Notes: a model not told the origin generated them from the sequence alone. 64,000 nt of DNA from Roseiarcus sp963732155 (GCA_963732155.1 CAVSYB010000013.1:186001-250000), one strand, 5' to 3'. Shown: positions 8,622-17,959, counted from the first letter of the stretch. Translations and numbers: made by a program.

Positions 8622-9917
8622 ATGTCATTCTCAAGACGGTTTATGTTGCGTGCCGCCGGGGCGTTGATCGGCGGCGCGGTGGCGCTCGGGGCCTTCGCCG
8701 CCAAGGCTGAGGATACGATCAAGATCGGCATTCTTCACTCGCTATCGGGCACGATGGCTATCAGCGAAACGACGCTGAAGGACGTCATGCTGATGCTGAT
8801 CGATGAGCAGAACAAGAAGGGCGGCGTGCTGGGCAAGAAGCTCGAGGCGGTCGTGGTCGACCCCGCGTCGAACTGGCCGCTGTTCGCCGAAAAAGCGCGC
8901 GAGCTGATCGCCAAGGATAAAGTGTCGGTGGTGTTCGGGTGCTGGACCTCGGTCTCGCGCAAGTCCGTGCTGCCGGTCTTCAAGGAGCTTGATTCGATCC
9001 TGTTCTACCCCGTGCAATACGAAGGCGAGGAATCCGAACGCAACGTCTTCTACACCGGCGCCGCCCCCAACCAGCAGGCGATTCCCGCCGTCGATTACCT
9101 GATGAGCCCCGACGGCGGCTCGGTGAAGCGCTGGGTGCTGGAAGGCACCGACTACGTCTATCCCCGCACCACCAACAAGATTCTCGCCGCCTATTTGAAA
9201 TTGAAGGGCGTGCCCGACGCGGACGTGATGATCAACTATACGCCGTTCGGCTTCTCCGACTGGCAGACCGAGGTCACCAAGATCAAGGCGTTCGGCTCGG
9301 CCGGAAAGAAGACGGCGGTCGTCTCGACCATCAACGGCGACGCCAACGTTCCCTTCTACAAGGAGCTCGGCAACCAGGGCATCAAGGCGACCGACATTCC
9401 GGTGGTCGCATTCTCGGTGGGCGAAGAGGAGCTCGCCGGCCTCGACACGAAACCGCTCGTCGGCCACCTCGCGGCGTGGAACTATTTCGAGTCGATCGAT
9501 ACGCCCGAGAACAAGGCGTTCATTGAAAAGTGGCACGCCTTCACGAAGAAAGCGAACCGCACCACCAACGATCCGATGGAAGCGCATGTGATCGGCTTCA
9601 ACATGTGGGTGAAGGCGGTGGAGAAGGCCGGCTCGTTCGACGCCGATAAGGTGATCGACGCGATGATCGGCGTCGCGGTGCCGAACCTGACGGGCGGCCT
9701 GTCGACGATGATGCCCAACCACCACATCACCAAGCCGGTCTATATCGGCGAAATCCAGGCGGACGGCCAGCTCAACACCGTCTGGCAGACGCCCGGCACG
9801 GTGGTCGCGCAGGAATGGTCGCCCTATCTGGAAGGCTCGCGCGACCTGATCTCCGACTGGCGCAAGCCGCTGTCTTGCGGCAACTTCAATGTCAAGACCG
9901 GCAAGTGCGGCGGCTGA
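8622..9917 (+). CDS. urtA: urea ABC transporter, substrate-binding protein
   Basis: Periplasmic binding protein that captures urea (and short amides) for the UrtBCDE permease, 431 residues. The N-terminus carries a twin-arginine-like signal (SRRFMLRAAGALIGGAVALGAFA). Diagnostic stretches are IKIGILHSLSGTMAISE, VFGCWTSVSRKSVLPVF, FYPVQYEGEESERNVFYTGA and VLEGTDYVYPRTTN. ATG 8622 is used, because the upstream extension from 8544 would bury the signal peptide. First gene of urtABCDE, downstream of a sigma-54-type promoter. Confidence 0.96.
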   Translation: MSFSRRFMLRAAGALIGGAVALGAFAAKAEDTIKIGILHSLSGTMAISETTLKDVMLMLIDEQNKKGGVLGKKLEAVVVDPASNWPLFAEKARELIAKDKVSVVFGCWTSVSRKSVLPVFKELDSILFYPVQYEGEESERNVFYTGAAPNQQAIPAVDYLMSPDGGSVKRWVLEGTDYVYPRTTNKILAAYLKLKGVPDADVMINYTPFGFSDWQTEVTKIKAFGSAGKKTAVVSTINGDANVPFYKELGNQGIKATDIPVVAFSVGEEELAGLDTKPLVGHLAAWNYFESIDTPENKAFIEKWHAFTKKANRTTNDPMEAHVIGFNMWVKAVEKAGSFDADKVIDAMIGVAVPNLTGGLSTMMPNHHITKPVYIGEIQADGQLNTVWQTPGTVVAQEWSPYLEGSRDLISDWRKPLSCGNFNVKTGKCGG

Positions 9918-9979
9918 CGCCCGCCAGACCGATCCCTTCCCCGGACGCCGGGAAAGTGATCTTATGAAGTCTTAAGCAA

Positions 9980-10002
9980 GCCCGCCGCCGCCGGCGGCGG
10001 GC
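9980..10002 (+). repeat. perfect inverted repeat between urtA and urtB
   Basis: Two perfectly complementary 11-base arms (GCCCGCCGCCG and CGGCGGCGGGC) around a single C. No T-run follows. A stable hairpin here could protect or partly terminate the urtA message, so that the binding protein is made in excess of the membrane parts, as in many ABC operons. The 235-base urtA-urtB gap contains nothing else I recognise. Confidence 0.5.
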
Positions 10003-10152
10003 CCCGGTTGGTTCGCCGCCGAGCGGGCGCCAAAGGCCGGGCGCCTCGACGCTCGAGCCGCCGCCGGGCCGAAGTCAGACTGAATTTTTCCGGTCACCCG
10101 CCTTTCGCCTGCTTTCGGATGCGGCAGGGCGACGCAACAGAGTACAAGACGC

Positions 10153-11754
10153 ATGACGAAAGCCCGCCTGTTCGCAGCGCTTTTTCTCCTCTGCTGTTTC
10201 TGGGCGGCCGGGTCCGTCGCGCGCGCCGACGCACTCGACGACACCCTGGCGCTGTTCCTGGAGGACAAGTTTCCGCAGACCGAAAAGGCGATCGGTCAGC
10301 TTCCGCTGAGCGGCGCGCCGGCGGGAACGCAGATTCTCGAGGCGCTCGCCGACAACCGCCTGTTCATCGACAAGGGCTCGAACACGATCGTCTTCAAGGA
10401 CGCCGCCGGCGAGATTTTCAGCGCCAAGACCGGCCAGAAGGCGACCAACGTCAATCCCGACGCGCTCAAGAAAGTGCGGGTCAACAACGCCCTGCGCAGC
10501 GCCATCGACGCCGCGATGGGCTCGATGACGCTCGGCGCCGCCGATCCGGCCAAGCGCATCGCGGGCGCCGACGCGGTGTTCAAGTCCCACGATCCCAAGG
10601 CGCTGGCCGGCGTCGAGGCGGCCCTGGCGAAGGAAAAAGACCCAGGCGCGGCGCAGGCCTTGAAAGAGGCGCGCGCCGCGATCCTTGTCCTCAGTCAAGA
10701 CGCACCAGAGGCCGATCGCCTCGCCGCCGTCGCCATCTTGAAAGACCGGGGGGATCAGGACGCGCAGAGCCTGCTCGACGCCATGACGCAGCAGGCCGGC
10801 GAGGGCCCGCTCAAGACGGCCGGGCTCGCGGCTCTGGCCTCGATCAAATCGCGTCTGGCGCTTTGGGACATCGCGCAAAATCTCTGGTACGGCCTTTCGG
10901 CCTCCTCGGTCCTGCTGCTCGCCGCCATCGGGCTGGCGATCACCTTCGGCGTCATGGGCGTCATCAATATGGCGCATGGCGAAATGGTGATGCTGGGCGC
11001 CTATTCGACTTTCATCATGCAAAGCCTGCTGCCGCCTTCGCTGGCCGAATGGTCGCTCGCTTTCGCCATTCCGGTGGCGTTCGTCGTCGCGGGATGCATG
11101 GGCATTCTCATCGAGCGGCTGGTGATCCGTTTCCTCTATGGCCGGCCGCTGGAGACGCTGCTCGCCACCTGGGGCGTTTCGCTGATCCTTCAGCAGTTGG
11201 TGCGCACGATTTTCGGCGCCAACAATCGCCAGGTCAGCGCCCCCGCCTTCATGTCGGGTTCGATCAAGGTCGGCGGCATCGAAATAACCACAGGGCGGCT
11301 GTGGATCATCGTGCTCGCCATTGTCGTGTTCGCCGCGCTGCAATTGCTGCTGCGCGCGACCTCGTTCGGCCTGCGCATGCGCGCGGTGACGCAAAATCGG
11401 CGGATGGCGGCGGCGATGGGCATTTCGACGGGGCGCATCGACATGCTCGCCTTCGGCCTCGGCTCGGGCATCGCCGGCATCGCCGGCGTGGCGCTGTCGC
11501 AGATCGACAACGTCTCCCCCAATCTCGGCCAGGGCTATATCATCGACAGCTTCATGGTGGTCGTGCTCGGCGGCGTCGGCAATCTCTGGGGCACGTTGCT
11601 GGGCGCCCTCACGCTCGGCGTCGCCAACAAGCTGCTTGAGCCGTTCATCGGCGCCGTGCTCGGCAAGATCACGCTGCTGATCTTCATCATTCTGTTCATT
11701 CAGAAGCGCCCGCGCGGCCTGTTTGCGCTGAAGGGCCGGGCGGTGGAGGCATGA
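10153..11754 (+). CDS. urtB: urea ABC transporter, permease UrtB
   Basis: First inner-membrane subunit of the urea importer, 533 residues. A signal peptide (LFAALFLLCCFWAAGSVARA) and a periplasmic region of about 220 residues, typical of UrtB and absent from LivH, precede the LivH-like permease domain. That domain shows GLAITFGVMGVINMAHGEM, LLATWGVSLILQQ and VLGGVGNLWGTLLGA. The stop overlaps the start of urtC (ATGA), showing translational coupling. Confidence 0.95.
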   Translation: MTKARLFAALFLLCCFWAAGSVARADALDDTLALFLEDKFPQTEKAIGQLPLSGAPAGTQILEALADNRLFIDKGSNTIVFKDAAGEIFSAKTGQKATNVNPDALKKVRVNNALRSAIDAAMGSMTLGAADPAKRIAGADAVFKSHDPKALAGVEAALAKEKDPGAAQALKEARAAILVLSQDAPEADRLAAVAILKDRGDQDAQSLLDAMTQQAGEGPLKTAGLAALASIKSRLALWDIAQNLWYGLSASSVLLLAAIGLAITFGVMGVINMAHGEMVMLGAYSTFIMQSLLPPSLAEWSLAFAIPVAFVVAGCMGILIERLVIRFLYGRPLETLLATWGVSLILQQLVRTIFGANNRQVSAPAFMSGSIKVGGIEITTGRLWIIVLAIVVFAALQLLLRATSFGLRMRAVTQNRRMAAAMGISTGRIDMLAFGLGSGIAGIAGVALSQIDNVSPNLGQGYIIDSFMVVVLGGVGNLWGTLLGALTLGVANKLLEPFIGAVLGKITLLIFIILFIQKRPRGLFALKGRAVEA

Positions 11755-12908
11755 TCGCCTATCGTTTCCTGGCCGGGATGGATCGATTGGGCCAGGCGTT
11801 CATCGTCGCGATGCTCCTCGCGGCGGCGCTCGTGCCCATTCTCGCCCTCGCCATTCCCGGCAATTCGGCCTTCGCCATCCCGCCCTACGTGGTGGCGCTG
11901 ATGGGCAAATATCTGTGCTACGCGCTGCTCGCGCTGGCGCTCGATCTGGTGTGGGGCTACTGCGGCATCCTCTCGCTCGGCCATGGCGCGTTCTTCGCGC
12001 TCGGCGGCTATGCGATGGGCATGTATCTGATGCGCCAGATCGGGACGCGCGGCGTCTACGCCAATCCGATCCTGCCCGACTTCATGGTGTTCCTGAACTG
12101 GAAGGAATTGCCCGTTCCCTGGTGGGGATTCAACTTCTTTCCCTATGCGATGGCGATGGTCATGCTGGTTCCCGGCATTCTCGCCTTCGCCTTCGGCTGG
12201 TTCGCGTTCCGCTCGCGCGTCACCGGCGTCTATCTTTCGATCATCACGCAGGCGCTGACCTACGCGCTGAAGCTCGCCTTCTTCCGCAACGACTTCGGCT
12301 TTGGCGGCAACAACGGGCTGACCGATTTCAAGGACATTGTCGGCTTCAACGTGCAGGCCGACGCCACAAGAGCCGCATTGTTCTCGATTTCGGCGATCGC
12401 GCTGGTCGCCGCCTTCATCCTCGCCAAGGCGATCGTGACGTCGAAATACGGCAAGGCGCTGATCGCGGTCCGCGACGCCGAGAGCCGCGTCCGCTTCCTC
12501 GGCTACCGCGTCGAAAACTACAAGCTGTTCGTCTGGACGGTCTCGGCGGTCATCGCCGGCATCGCCGGCGCGCTCTACGTGCCGCAGGTCGGCATCATCA
12601 ACCCTTCTGAATTCGATCCCGGCAATTCGATCGAGGCGGTGATCTGGGTCGCGGTCGGCGGGCGCGGCACCCTGGTCGGCGCGGCGCTGGGCGCGGTCGT
12701 CGTCAACTTCGCCAAGACCTATTTCACCGCCGCGTTCCCCGAATACTGGCTGTTCGGCCTTGGCGCCCTGTTCGTGCTCGTCACGCTGTTCCTGCCCAAA
12801 GGCATTCTCGGCTGGATCGCCTCGCTGCGCCGCGGACCGACGCAGGCGCCGCCGGCCTCGCTCGCCGAACAGGCGGAGATCGCCGAACAGGGAGGCGGCG
12901 CGCAATGA
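11751..12908 (+). CDS. urtC: urea ABC transporter, permease UrtC
   Basis: Second permease subunit, LivM-like, 385 residues with about ten hydrophobic segments. Landmarks: DLVWGYCGILSLGHGAFFALGGYAMGMYL, FFRNDFGFGGNNGLTDFKDI and VAVGGRGTLVGAALGA. Four-base overlaps join it to urtB before and urtD after, so stoichiometric translation is expected. Confidence 0.95.
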   Translation: MIAYRFLAGMDRLGQAFIVAMLLAAALVPILALAIPGNSAFAIPPYVVALMGKYLCYALLALALDLVWGYCGILSLGHGAFFALGGYAMGMYLMRQIGTRGVYANPILPDFMVFLNWKELPVPWWGFNFFPYAMAMVMLVPGILAFAFGWFAFRSRVTGVYLSIITQALTYALKLAFFRNDFGFGGNNGLTDFKDIVGFNVQADATRAALFSISAIALVAAFILAKAIVTSKYGKALIAVRDAESRVRFLGYRVENYKLFVWTVSAVIAGIAGALYVPQVGIINPSEFDPGNSIEAVIWVAVGGRGTLVGAALGAVVVNFAKTYFTAAFPEYWLFGLGALFVLVTLFLPKGILGWIASLRRGPTQAPPASLAEQAEIAEQGGGAQ

Positions 12909-13669
12909 TCGGCGTCGACGATCCCAGGTTGACGAGCACGCTGCTCTATCTCGACGGCGTCAGCGTGTCCTTCGACGGCTACAAGGCGCTGCGCGGCCTG
13001 TCGCTGATTCTGGCGCCCGGCGAAATGCGCGCCATCATCGGTCCCAACGGCGCCGGCAAGACGACGATGATGGACGTCATCACCGGCAAGACGCGGCCCG
13101 ACGAGGGCGACGTTTATTTCGACGGTCGCCACAATCTTCTCGAGCTGGACGAGGCCGAAATCGCCCAGCTCGGCGTCGGGCGCAAGTTCCAGAAGCCCAC
13201 CGTGTTCGAGAACCACACGGTGTCGGACAATATCCTGCTCGCCGCCAAGGCGCCGCGCGAGGTGTTCGCCACCCTGTTCGGCGGGGCGCGCGCCGCCGAA
13301 CAGGAGGCCATCGACCGCATCCTCGAGGTGACCCGCCTGACCGATCAGCGCGCCCGTCTCGCCGGCGCGCTTTCGCACGGCCAGAAGCAGTGGCTGGAGA
13401 TCGGCATGCTGCTCGCGCAGGACCCCAAGCTGTTGCTGGTCGACGAGCCGGTCGCCGGGATGACCGACGCCGAAACCGCGGTGACCGCCGAACTGCTGCG
13501 CGAAATCGCGCGCGACCATTCCGTCGTCGTCGTCGAGCACGACATGGCGTTCGTACGTGAGCTCGGCGTCAAGGTGACGGTGCTGCACGAGGGCTCGGTG
13601 CTCGCCGAAGGATCGCTCGACCAGGTGAGCGCGCACGAGCGGGTCATCGAAGTCTATCTGGGGCGATGA
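12905..13669 (+). CDS. urtD: urea ABC transporter, ATP-binding protein UrtD
   Basis: Cytoplasmic ATPase of the LivG class, 254 residues. Walker A GPNGAGKTT, Q-loop region VGRKFQKPTVFENHTV, signature LSHGQKQWLEIGM (an H in place of the usual G, as is common in UrtD), and Walker B LLLVDEPVAGMTDAE are all present. The C-terminus ends VIEVYLGR, as in LivG-type proteins. Overlaps urtC by four bases. Confidence 0.95.
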   Translation: MIGVDDPRLTSTLLYLDGVSVSFDGYKALRGLSLILAPGEMRAIIGPNGAGKTTMMDVITGKTRPDEGDVYFDGRHNLLELDEAEIAQLGVGRKFQKPTVFENHTVSDNILLAAKAPREVFATLFGGARAAEQEAIDRILEVTRLTDQRARLAGALSHGQKQWLEIGMLLAQDPKLLLVDEPVAGMTDAETAVTAELLREIARDHSVVVVEHDMAFVRELGVKVTVLHEGSVLAEGSLDQVSAHERVIEVYLGR

Positions 13670-13673
13670 GCGC

Positions 13674-14369
13674 ATGCTGAGCGTCGAAAACATCGACCTG
13701 TTCTACGGCGCCGCCCAGGCGTTGCGCTCGGTCTCGCTGAAAGCCGAGATCGGCCGCGTCACCTGCGTGCTCGGGCGCAACGGCGTCGGCAAGTCGTCGC
13801 TGCTGCGCGCCATCGTCGGCCAACAGCAGATCGCCTCGGGCGCCATCCTCTGGCAGGGCGAGAGCATCAGCGGCCTTGCGCCCTATCAGCGCGCCAAGCG
13901 CGGTATCGGCTATGTCCCGCAAGGGCGCGAGATCTTTCCGCTGCTCACGGTGCGCGAAAACCTGATGACCGGCTTCGCCACGCAGGGGCGGGCGACGCGC
14001 TTCATCGACGACGAGATCTTCAGCCTGTTTCCCGTGCTGTCTGAAATGATGGGCCGGCGCGGCGGCGATCTCTCGGGCGGCCAGCAGCAGCAACTGGCGA
14101 TCGGCCGCGCCTTGGTGACGCGGCCGAAATTGCTGGTGCTCGACGAGCCGACCGAGGGCATTCAGCCCTCGATCATCAAGGACATCGGCCGCGCGATAAC
14201 CTACCTGCGCCAGAAGGGCGAAATGGCGATCCTCGTCGTCGAGCAATATTTTGAATGGGCGCGCGATCTGGCCGATGATTACGCGGTCATGGACCGCGGC
14301 GCCGTGGTGCTCGCCGGCGAACGCAAGAGCATGGTCGAGGCGGACGTGCGCCGGAAGCTGTCGGTATAG
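13674..14369 (+). CDS. urtE: urea ABC transporter, ATP-binding protein UrtE
   Basis: Second ATPase, LivF class, 231 residues, full length. Walker A GRNGVGKSS, signature LSGGQQQQLAIGRAL, Walker B LLVLDEPTEGIQPSII and H-loop VVEQYFEWA are intact. It begins four bases after urtD. A partial, altered copy of its 3' half lies 640 bases downstream (see 15000-15447). Confidence 0.95.
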   Translation: MLSVENIDLFYGAAQALRSVSLKAEIGRVTCVLGRNGVGKSSLLRAIVGQQQIASGAILWQGESISGLAPYQRAKRGIGYVPQGREIFPLLTVRENLMTGFATQGRATRFIDDEIFSLFPVLSEMMGRRGGDLSGGQQQQLAIGRALVTRPKLLVLDEPTEGIQPSIIKDIGRAITYLRQKGEMAILVVEQYFEWARDLADDYAVMDRGAVVLAGERKSMVEADVRRKLSV

Positions 14370-14537
14370 GGCGCCTGGCGCAGGGCGGCGGCGTCATCCA
14401 TTTGCCGCGCGCAGCGATGGTGCGCCGCGCTTCGTCTTGCCAAAACGCCGCACGCGCGAGAATATCGACGCCGGTCCCGCGTTCATTTGCGGAATTTCGC
14501 ACAAGGAATCTTCAAGACGAGACCCGTTTGAGGGGCG

Positions 14538-14918
14538 ATGATGAGGAATTTCGCTCGGACGATGCGCGGCAGGGCGGCGCTTTTTCTCGCCTGCGGCTTG
14601 TTGACCATCGCGGGCGCCGATCAAGCCTTGGCTTGGGGGGCCGGCGGGGGCGGCGGAGGCGGAGGCAAGAAAAACGATAAGGAAACTAAGGTCGACCCGG
14701 AGAAATTGAGAAAGCTGAGAGATTTGACCAAACGCCTCCGCGCCGAGATCAGACTAGACAATCAGAAGAGCCCAGCCGTTCAATTGAAAGAGTTGCAACA
14801 AGCGCATGAATTAGTTGGTCTTATGGAAGGTATCCCGGTGACCGATTCGACCGCGGCAGATTTGAGCGCAGCCACGTTAGCCGCGTCGGATCCAATATTA
14901 AGCAGTTTTGGACACTGA
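14538..14918 (+). CDS. Gly-rich secreted hypothetical protein
   Basis: I do not recognise this protein of 126 residues. It has a convincing signal peptide (GRAALFLACGLLTIAGADQALA), then a run of eight Gly within WGAGGGGGGGGKK, then a charged and helical segment (DPEKLRKLRDLTKRLRAEI) and a short C-terminal tail. It has more A/T-ending codons than its neighbours. It lies between intact urtE and the urtE fragment, so it may have arrived with, or been trapped by, that rearrangement. No function is proposed. Confidence 0.6.
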   Translation: MMRNFARTMRGRAALFLACGLLTIAGADQALAWGAGGGGGGGGKKNDKETKVDPEKLRKLRDLTKRLRAEIRLDNQKSPAVQLKELQQAHELVGLMEGIPVTDSTAADLSAATLAASDPILSSFGH

Positions 14919-14999
14919 CGGGCAGGCGAATTTCCTGGCGTCCAACATCGAGAAGACATTGTCGGCGTCGCTGAGCCCCGCCAGCTTGGCTAAGTCGGC

Positions 15000-15447
15000 G
15001 CGCGCGGCCCGCTTCATCGGCGACGAGATTTTCGGCCTGTTTCCCGTGCTCCCCGAAATGATGGGCCGGCGCTGCGGCGATCTCTCGGGCGGCCGGCAGC
15101 AGCAACTTGGCCGGGAATGGCCCGGTCACGTACTGAGCTGCGGCGATCTCTCGGGCGGCCGGCAGCAGCAACTGGCGATCGGCCGCGCCTTGGTGACGCG
15201 GCCGAAATTGCTGGTGCTCGACGAGCCGACCGAGGGCACTCAGCCCTCGATCATCAAGGCCATCGGCCGCGCCATCGTCTACCTGCGCCAGAAGGGCGAA
15301 ATGGTGATCCTCGTCGTCGAGCAATATTTCGAATGGGCGCGCGACCTCGCCGACGACTACGCGGTCATGGACCGCGGCGCGGCGGTGCTGGCGGGCGAAC
15401 GCGTGAACATGGTCGAGGCGGAGGTGCGCAAGAAGCTGTCGGCGTAG
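15000..15447 (+). pseudogene. truncated, rearranged copy of urtE (3' half)
   Basis: Translation from about 15000 matches UrtE from the FIDDEIFSLFPVL region to the C-terminus, ending VRKKLSA. The Walker A half is missing, so it cannot work as an ATPase. Inside, the signature region CGDLSGGRQQQL occurs twice in frame because 37 bases are repeated at a 66-base period. Several substitutions separate it from urtE, but long identical stretches remain around the Walker B region, pointing to a fairly recent duplication. An open frame extends upstream to a TTG at 14908 with no similarity to UrtE. Confidence 0.8.
15071..15173 (+). repeat. 37-base direct repeat inside the urtE fragment
   Basis: The same 37 bases, beginning GCTGCGGCGATCTCTCGGG, occur at 15071-15107 and 15137-15173. 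The period of 66 bases keeps the reading frame and duplicates the ABC signature motif. Confidence 0.85.
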
Positions 15448-15457
15448 GCGCGCAACG

Positions 15458-15486
15458 CCCTTCTGCCGCCTTCGGCGGGAGAAGGG
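15458..15486. terminator. palindromic hairpin between convergent genes
   Basis: CCCTTCT and AGAAGGG form 7 pairs, then a G/G mismatch, then CCGCC/GGCGG around a TTC loop. It lies between the urtE fragment and the convergent oxidoreductase gene, suiting a two-way terminator. The same architecture recurs at 33748-33776. Confidence 0.55.
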
Positions 15487-15492
15487 AGAGCC

Positions 15493-16665
15493 TCACAGCT
15501 TCACCCACTTCCCGTTGGCCTTCGACGACTTGACCGCCGCCTCGATGAACGCGAGGCCTTTGACGCCGTCGTCGACGGTGGGGAAATGGACGCCGGCGGG
15601 CGGCTTCTTGCCGTCGCGCGCCGCTCTGATCGCGGCGGCGATTTCCCCGTAGATGTTGGCGAAGGCTTCGAGATAGCCTTCGGGATGGCCGGGCGGAATG
15701 CGCGTGACCCGTGCCGCCGCGGTCCCTGAGTCCGGACCGCCGCGGGTCACGATGCGGGTCGACTGGCCGAGCGGCGAAAACAGCATGCGATTGGGCTCCG
15801 CCTGGATCCAGTCGAGGCCGGCCTTGGTTCCGTATATGCGGATGCGCAGGCCGTTTTCGTTGCCGGGCGCAACCTGGCTCGCCCATAGCGCGCCGCGCGC
15901 GCCGTTGGCGTAGCGGAGCATGATCTGCACGTTGTCGTCGAGCGCGCGGCCGGCGCCGAATGAAGTGAGTTCGGCGCTGAGTTCGGTCGCGTCGATCCCG
16001 CCGATATAGCCGGCCAGATTGTATGCGTGGGTGCCGATGTCGCCGATCGCGCCCCCGGCGCCCGAGCGCTGGGGGTCGACGCGCCATTCGGCCTGTTTGT
16101 TGCCGGACTTCTCGGTCGGGCCGGTCAGCCAGTCCTGCGGATATTCGACCTGGATCAGGCGGATTTCGCCGAGGTCGCCCGCCTTCACCATTTCGCGCGC
16201 CCGCCGCACCAGCGGATAGCCGGTGTAATTGTGGGTCAGCGCGAAAATGAGGCCGGAGCTGTCGGCGGCGCGCTTGAGCTTCTTGGCCTCGGCGAGCGAA
16301 GTCGTCAGCGGCTTGTCGCTGATCACATGGATGCCGGCCTTCAGAAAGGCGTAGGCCGGGCCGGCGTGCATGTGATTGGGCGTGACGATGGCGACCGCCT
16401 CGATCCCGTCGGGGCGCTTGGATTCGGCCTTGGCCATCGCCTCGAAGTCGTCGTAGACGCGATCGGCCGGCAGGCCGAGCGCGGCGCCCGAGCGGCGCGC
16501 CTTTTCCGGCGTAGCCGAAAGCGCGCCGGCGACCAGTTCGTAGTGCCCGTCCATCCGCGCGGCGAGCCGATGCACGGCGCCGATGAACGCGCCTTCGCCG
16601 CCGCCAACCATCCCCAAGCGAACCCTGCCGCCGCTTCGCGCGTCGCTGCGCCCTTCAATAGCCAT
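15493..16665 (-). CDS. Gfo/Idh/MocA-family NAD(P)-dependent oxidoreductase
   Basis: Sugar or inositol dehydrogenase-like enzyme, 390 residues. The N-terminal Rossmann fold shows RLGMVGGGEGAFIGAVHRLA, followed by the family's EKP-type motif in the form HVISDKPLTTSLAEAK, and the C-domain contains GDIGTHAYNLAGYI with the usual catalytic Asp/His pair (DIGTH). GGGGGAAACGACG precedes the ATG. It follows the isomerase gene by 22 bases, so the two likely degrade or convert the same sugar. Substrate not determined. Confidence 0.88.
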   Translation of the reverse strand: MAIEGRSDARSGGRVRLGMVGGGEGAFIGAVHRLAARMDGHYELVAGALSATPEKARRSGAALGLPADRVYDDFEAMAKAESKRPDGIEAVAIVTPNHMHAGPAYAFLKAGIHVISDKPLTTSLAEAKKLKRAADSSGLIFALTHNYTGYPLVRRAREMVKAGDLGEIRLIQVEYPQDWLTGPTEKSGNKQAEWRVDPQRSGAGGAIGDIGTHAYNLAGYIGGIDATELSAELTSFGAGRALDDNVQIMLRYANGARGALWASQVAPGNENGLRIRIYGTKAGLDWIQAEPNRMLFSPLGQSTRIVTRGGPDSGTAAARVTRIPPGHPEGYLEAFANIYGEIAAAIRAARDGKKPPAGVHFPTVDDGVKGLAFIEAAVKSSKANGKWVKL

Positions 16666-16687
16666 CGTCGTTTCCCCCGATCGTTGC

Positions 16688-17749
16688 TCAGCGCAGGCCG
16701 AGCGCCCGCTTGATCCGCTTCTTGTCGACCGCCCCGCCGCCAGCGAAGTCGTCGAACGCCTTCTCGGTGACGCGGATCAGATGATGTCTGATGAATTCCG
16801 CGCCTTCCCGCGCGCCGTCCTCCGGGTGCTTCAGGCAGCACTCCCACTCCAGCACCGCCCAGGAAGAATAATCGTATTGCGCGAACTTCGAGAAGACGCC
16901 GGCGAAGTCGACTTGTCCGTCGCCGAGCGAGCGGAAGCGTCCGGCCCGGTCGATCCACGAGGCGAAGCCGGAATAGACGCCCTGCCGGCCGGTCGGGTTG
17001 AATTCGGCGTCCTTCACATGGAACGCGCTGATGCGCTCGTGATAGATGTCGATGAAGGCGAGATAGTCGAGCTGCTGCAGCACGAAATGCGAGGGGTCGT
17101 AATTGATCGTGCAGCGCTGGTGGCCTCTCAACGCTTCGAGAAACCGCTCGAAGGTCGCCCCGTCGAACAGGTCTTCGCCCGGATGGAGTTCATAGGCGAG
17201 ATCGATGCCCGCTTCGTCATAGGCGTTGAGAATGGGCCTCCAGCGCCGCGCGAGCTCATCGAACGCCGTCTCGATCAGGCCAGGCGGGCGCTGCGGCCAC
17301 GGATAGACGAAGGGCCAGGCCAGCGCCCCGCTGAAAGTCACGCTGACGCCGAGGCCGAGGTTCTGCGAGGCCCGGGCCGCCATCATCAGTTGGTCGACCG
17401 CCCATTTCTGCCGCTCGCGCGGCCGCCCGTGCACTTCGGCCGGCGCGAAAGCGTCGAACGCCTCGTCATAGGCCGGGTTCACCGCGACAAGCTGGCCTTG
17501 CAGATGGGTCGCCAGCTCCGTGATCGCCAGGCCGTGGCTTTGCGCGATCCCGGCGATCTCCTCGCAGTAGGTCCGCGATTGCGCGGCCTTGGCCAGATCA
17601 AACAGCCGCCCGTCCCAGGCGGGAATCTGGACCCCCTTGTAACCGAGCGAAGCCGCCCATTTGCAGATCGCGTTGAAGGAGTTGAACGGCGCGGCGTCGC
17701 CCGCAAATTGCGCCAGAAAAATCGCCGGTCCCTTGACGTTCGCGCTCAT
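16688..17749 (-). CDS. sugar phosphate isomerase/epimerase (AP endonuclease-2 fold)
   Basis: TIM-barrel protein of 353 residues similar to IolE/IolI-type enzymes that interconvert keto-sugars or inositol derivatives. Metal-binding positions are suggested by LAYELHPGEDLFDG, INYDPSHFVLQQLD and ISAFHVKDAEF. The start has GGGGG immediately upstream. It leads a two-gene unit with the Gfo/Idh/MocA oxidoreductase, a frequent pairing in sugar and inositol catabolism. Confidence 0.85.
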   Translation of the reverse strand: MSANVKGPAIFLAQFAGDAAPFNSFNAICKWAASLGYKGVQIPAWDGRLFDLAKAAQSRTYCEEIAGIAQSHGLAITELATHLQGQLVAVNPAYDEAFDAFAPAEVHGRPRERQKWAVDQLMMAARASQNLGLGVSVTFSGALAWPFVYPWPQRPPGLIETAFDELARRWRPILNAYDEAGIDLAYELHPGEDLFDGATFERFLEALRGHQRCTINYDPSHFVLQQLDYLAFIDIYHERISAFHVKDAEFNPTGRQGVYSGFASWIDRAGRFRSLGDGQVDFAGVFSKFAQYDYSSWAVLEWECCLKHPEDGAREGAEFIRHHLIRVTEKAFDDFAGGGAVDKKRIKRALGLR

Positions 17750-17959
17750 TTTTCCCCCGTCTGGAGCTTTGTGGTCGCCGCGCTCATCGGATCCAGGGCG
17801 CGTTCGCCCTCCATCAAATCCGATTTTCGAGGGATTCGCCAGCGGTCAGCCGGGCGTCAAGCCGCCGCCGCGTCGCGACGGCCGCCAAAGCGGAGCAAAG
17901 CCGTGACGGTCGCGCCTTCGCAAAACGCGCCGAAGGGTCCGCCGGCGCGAGATCCCGCC

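Noticed and set aside
10008..11639. Plus-strand frame overlapping urtB
   Set aside because: Arg-rich shadow; urtB has a signal peptide and permease motifs in the other frame.
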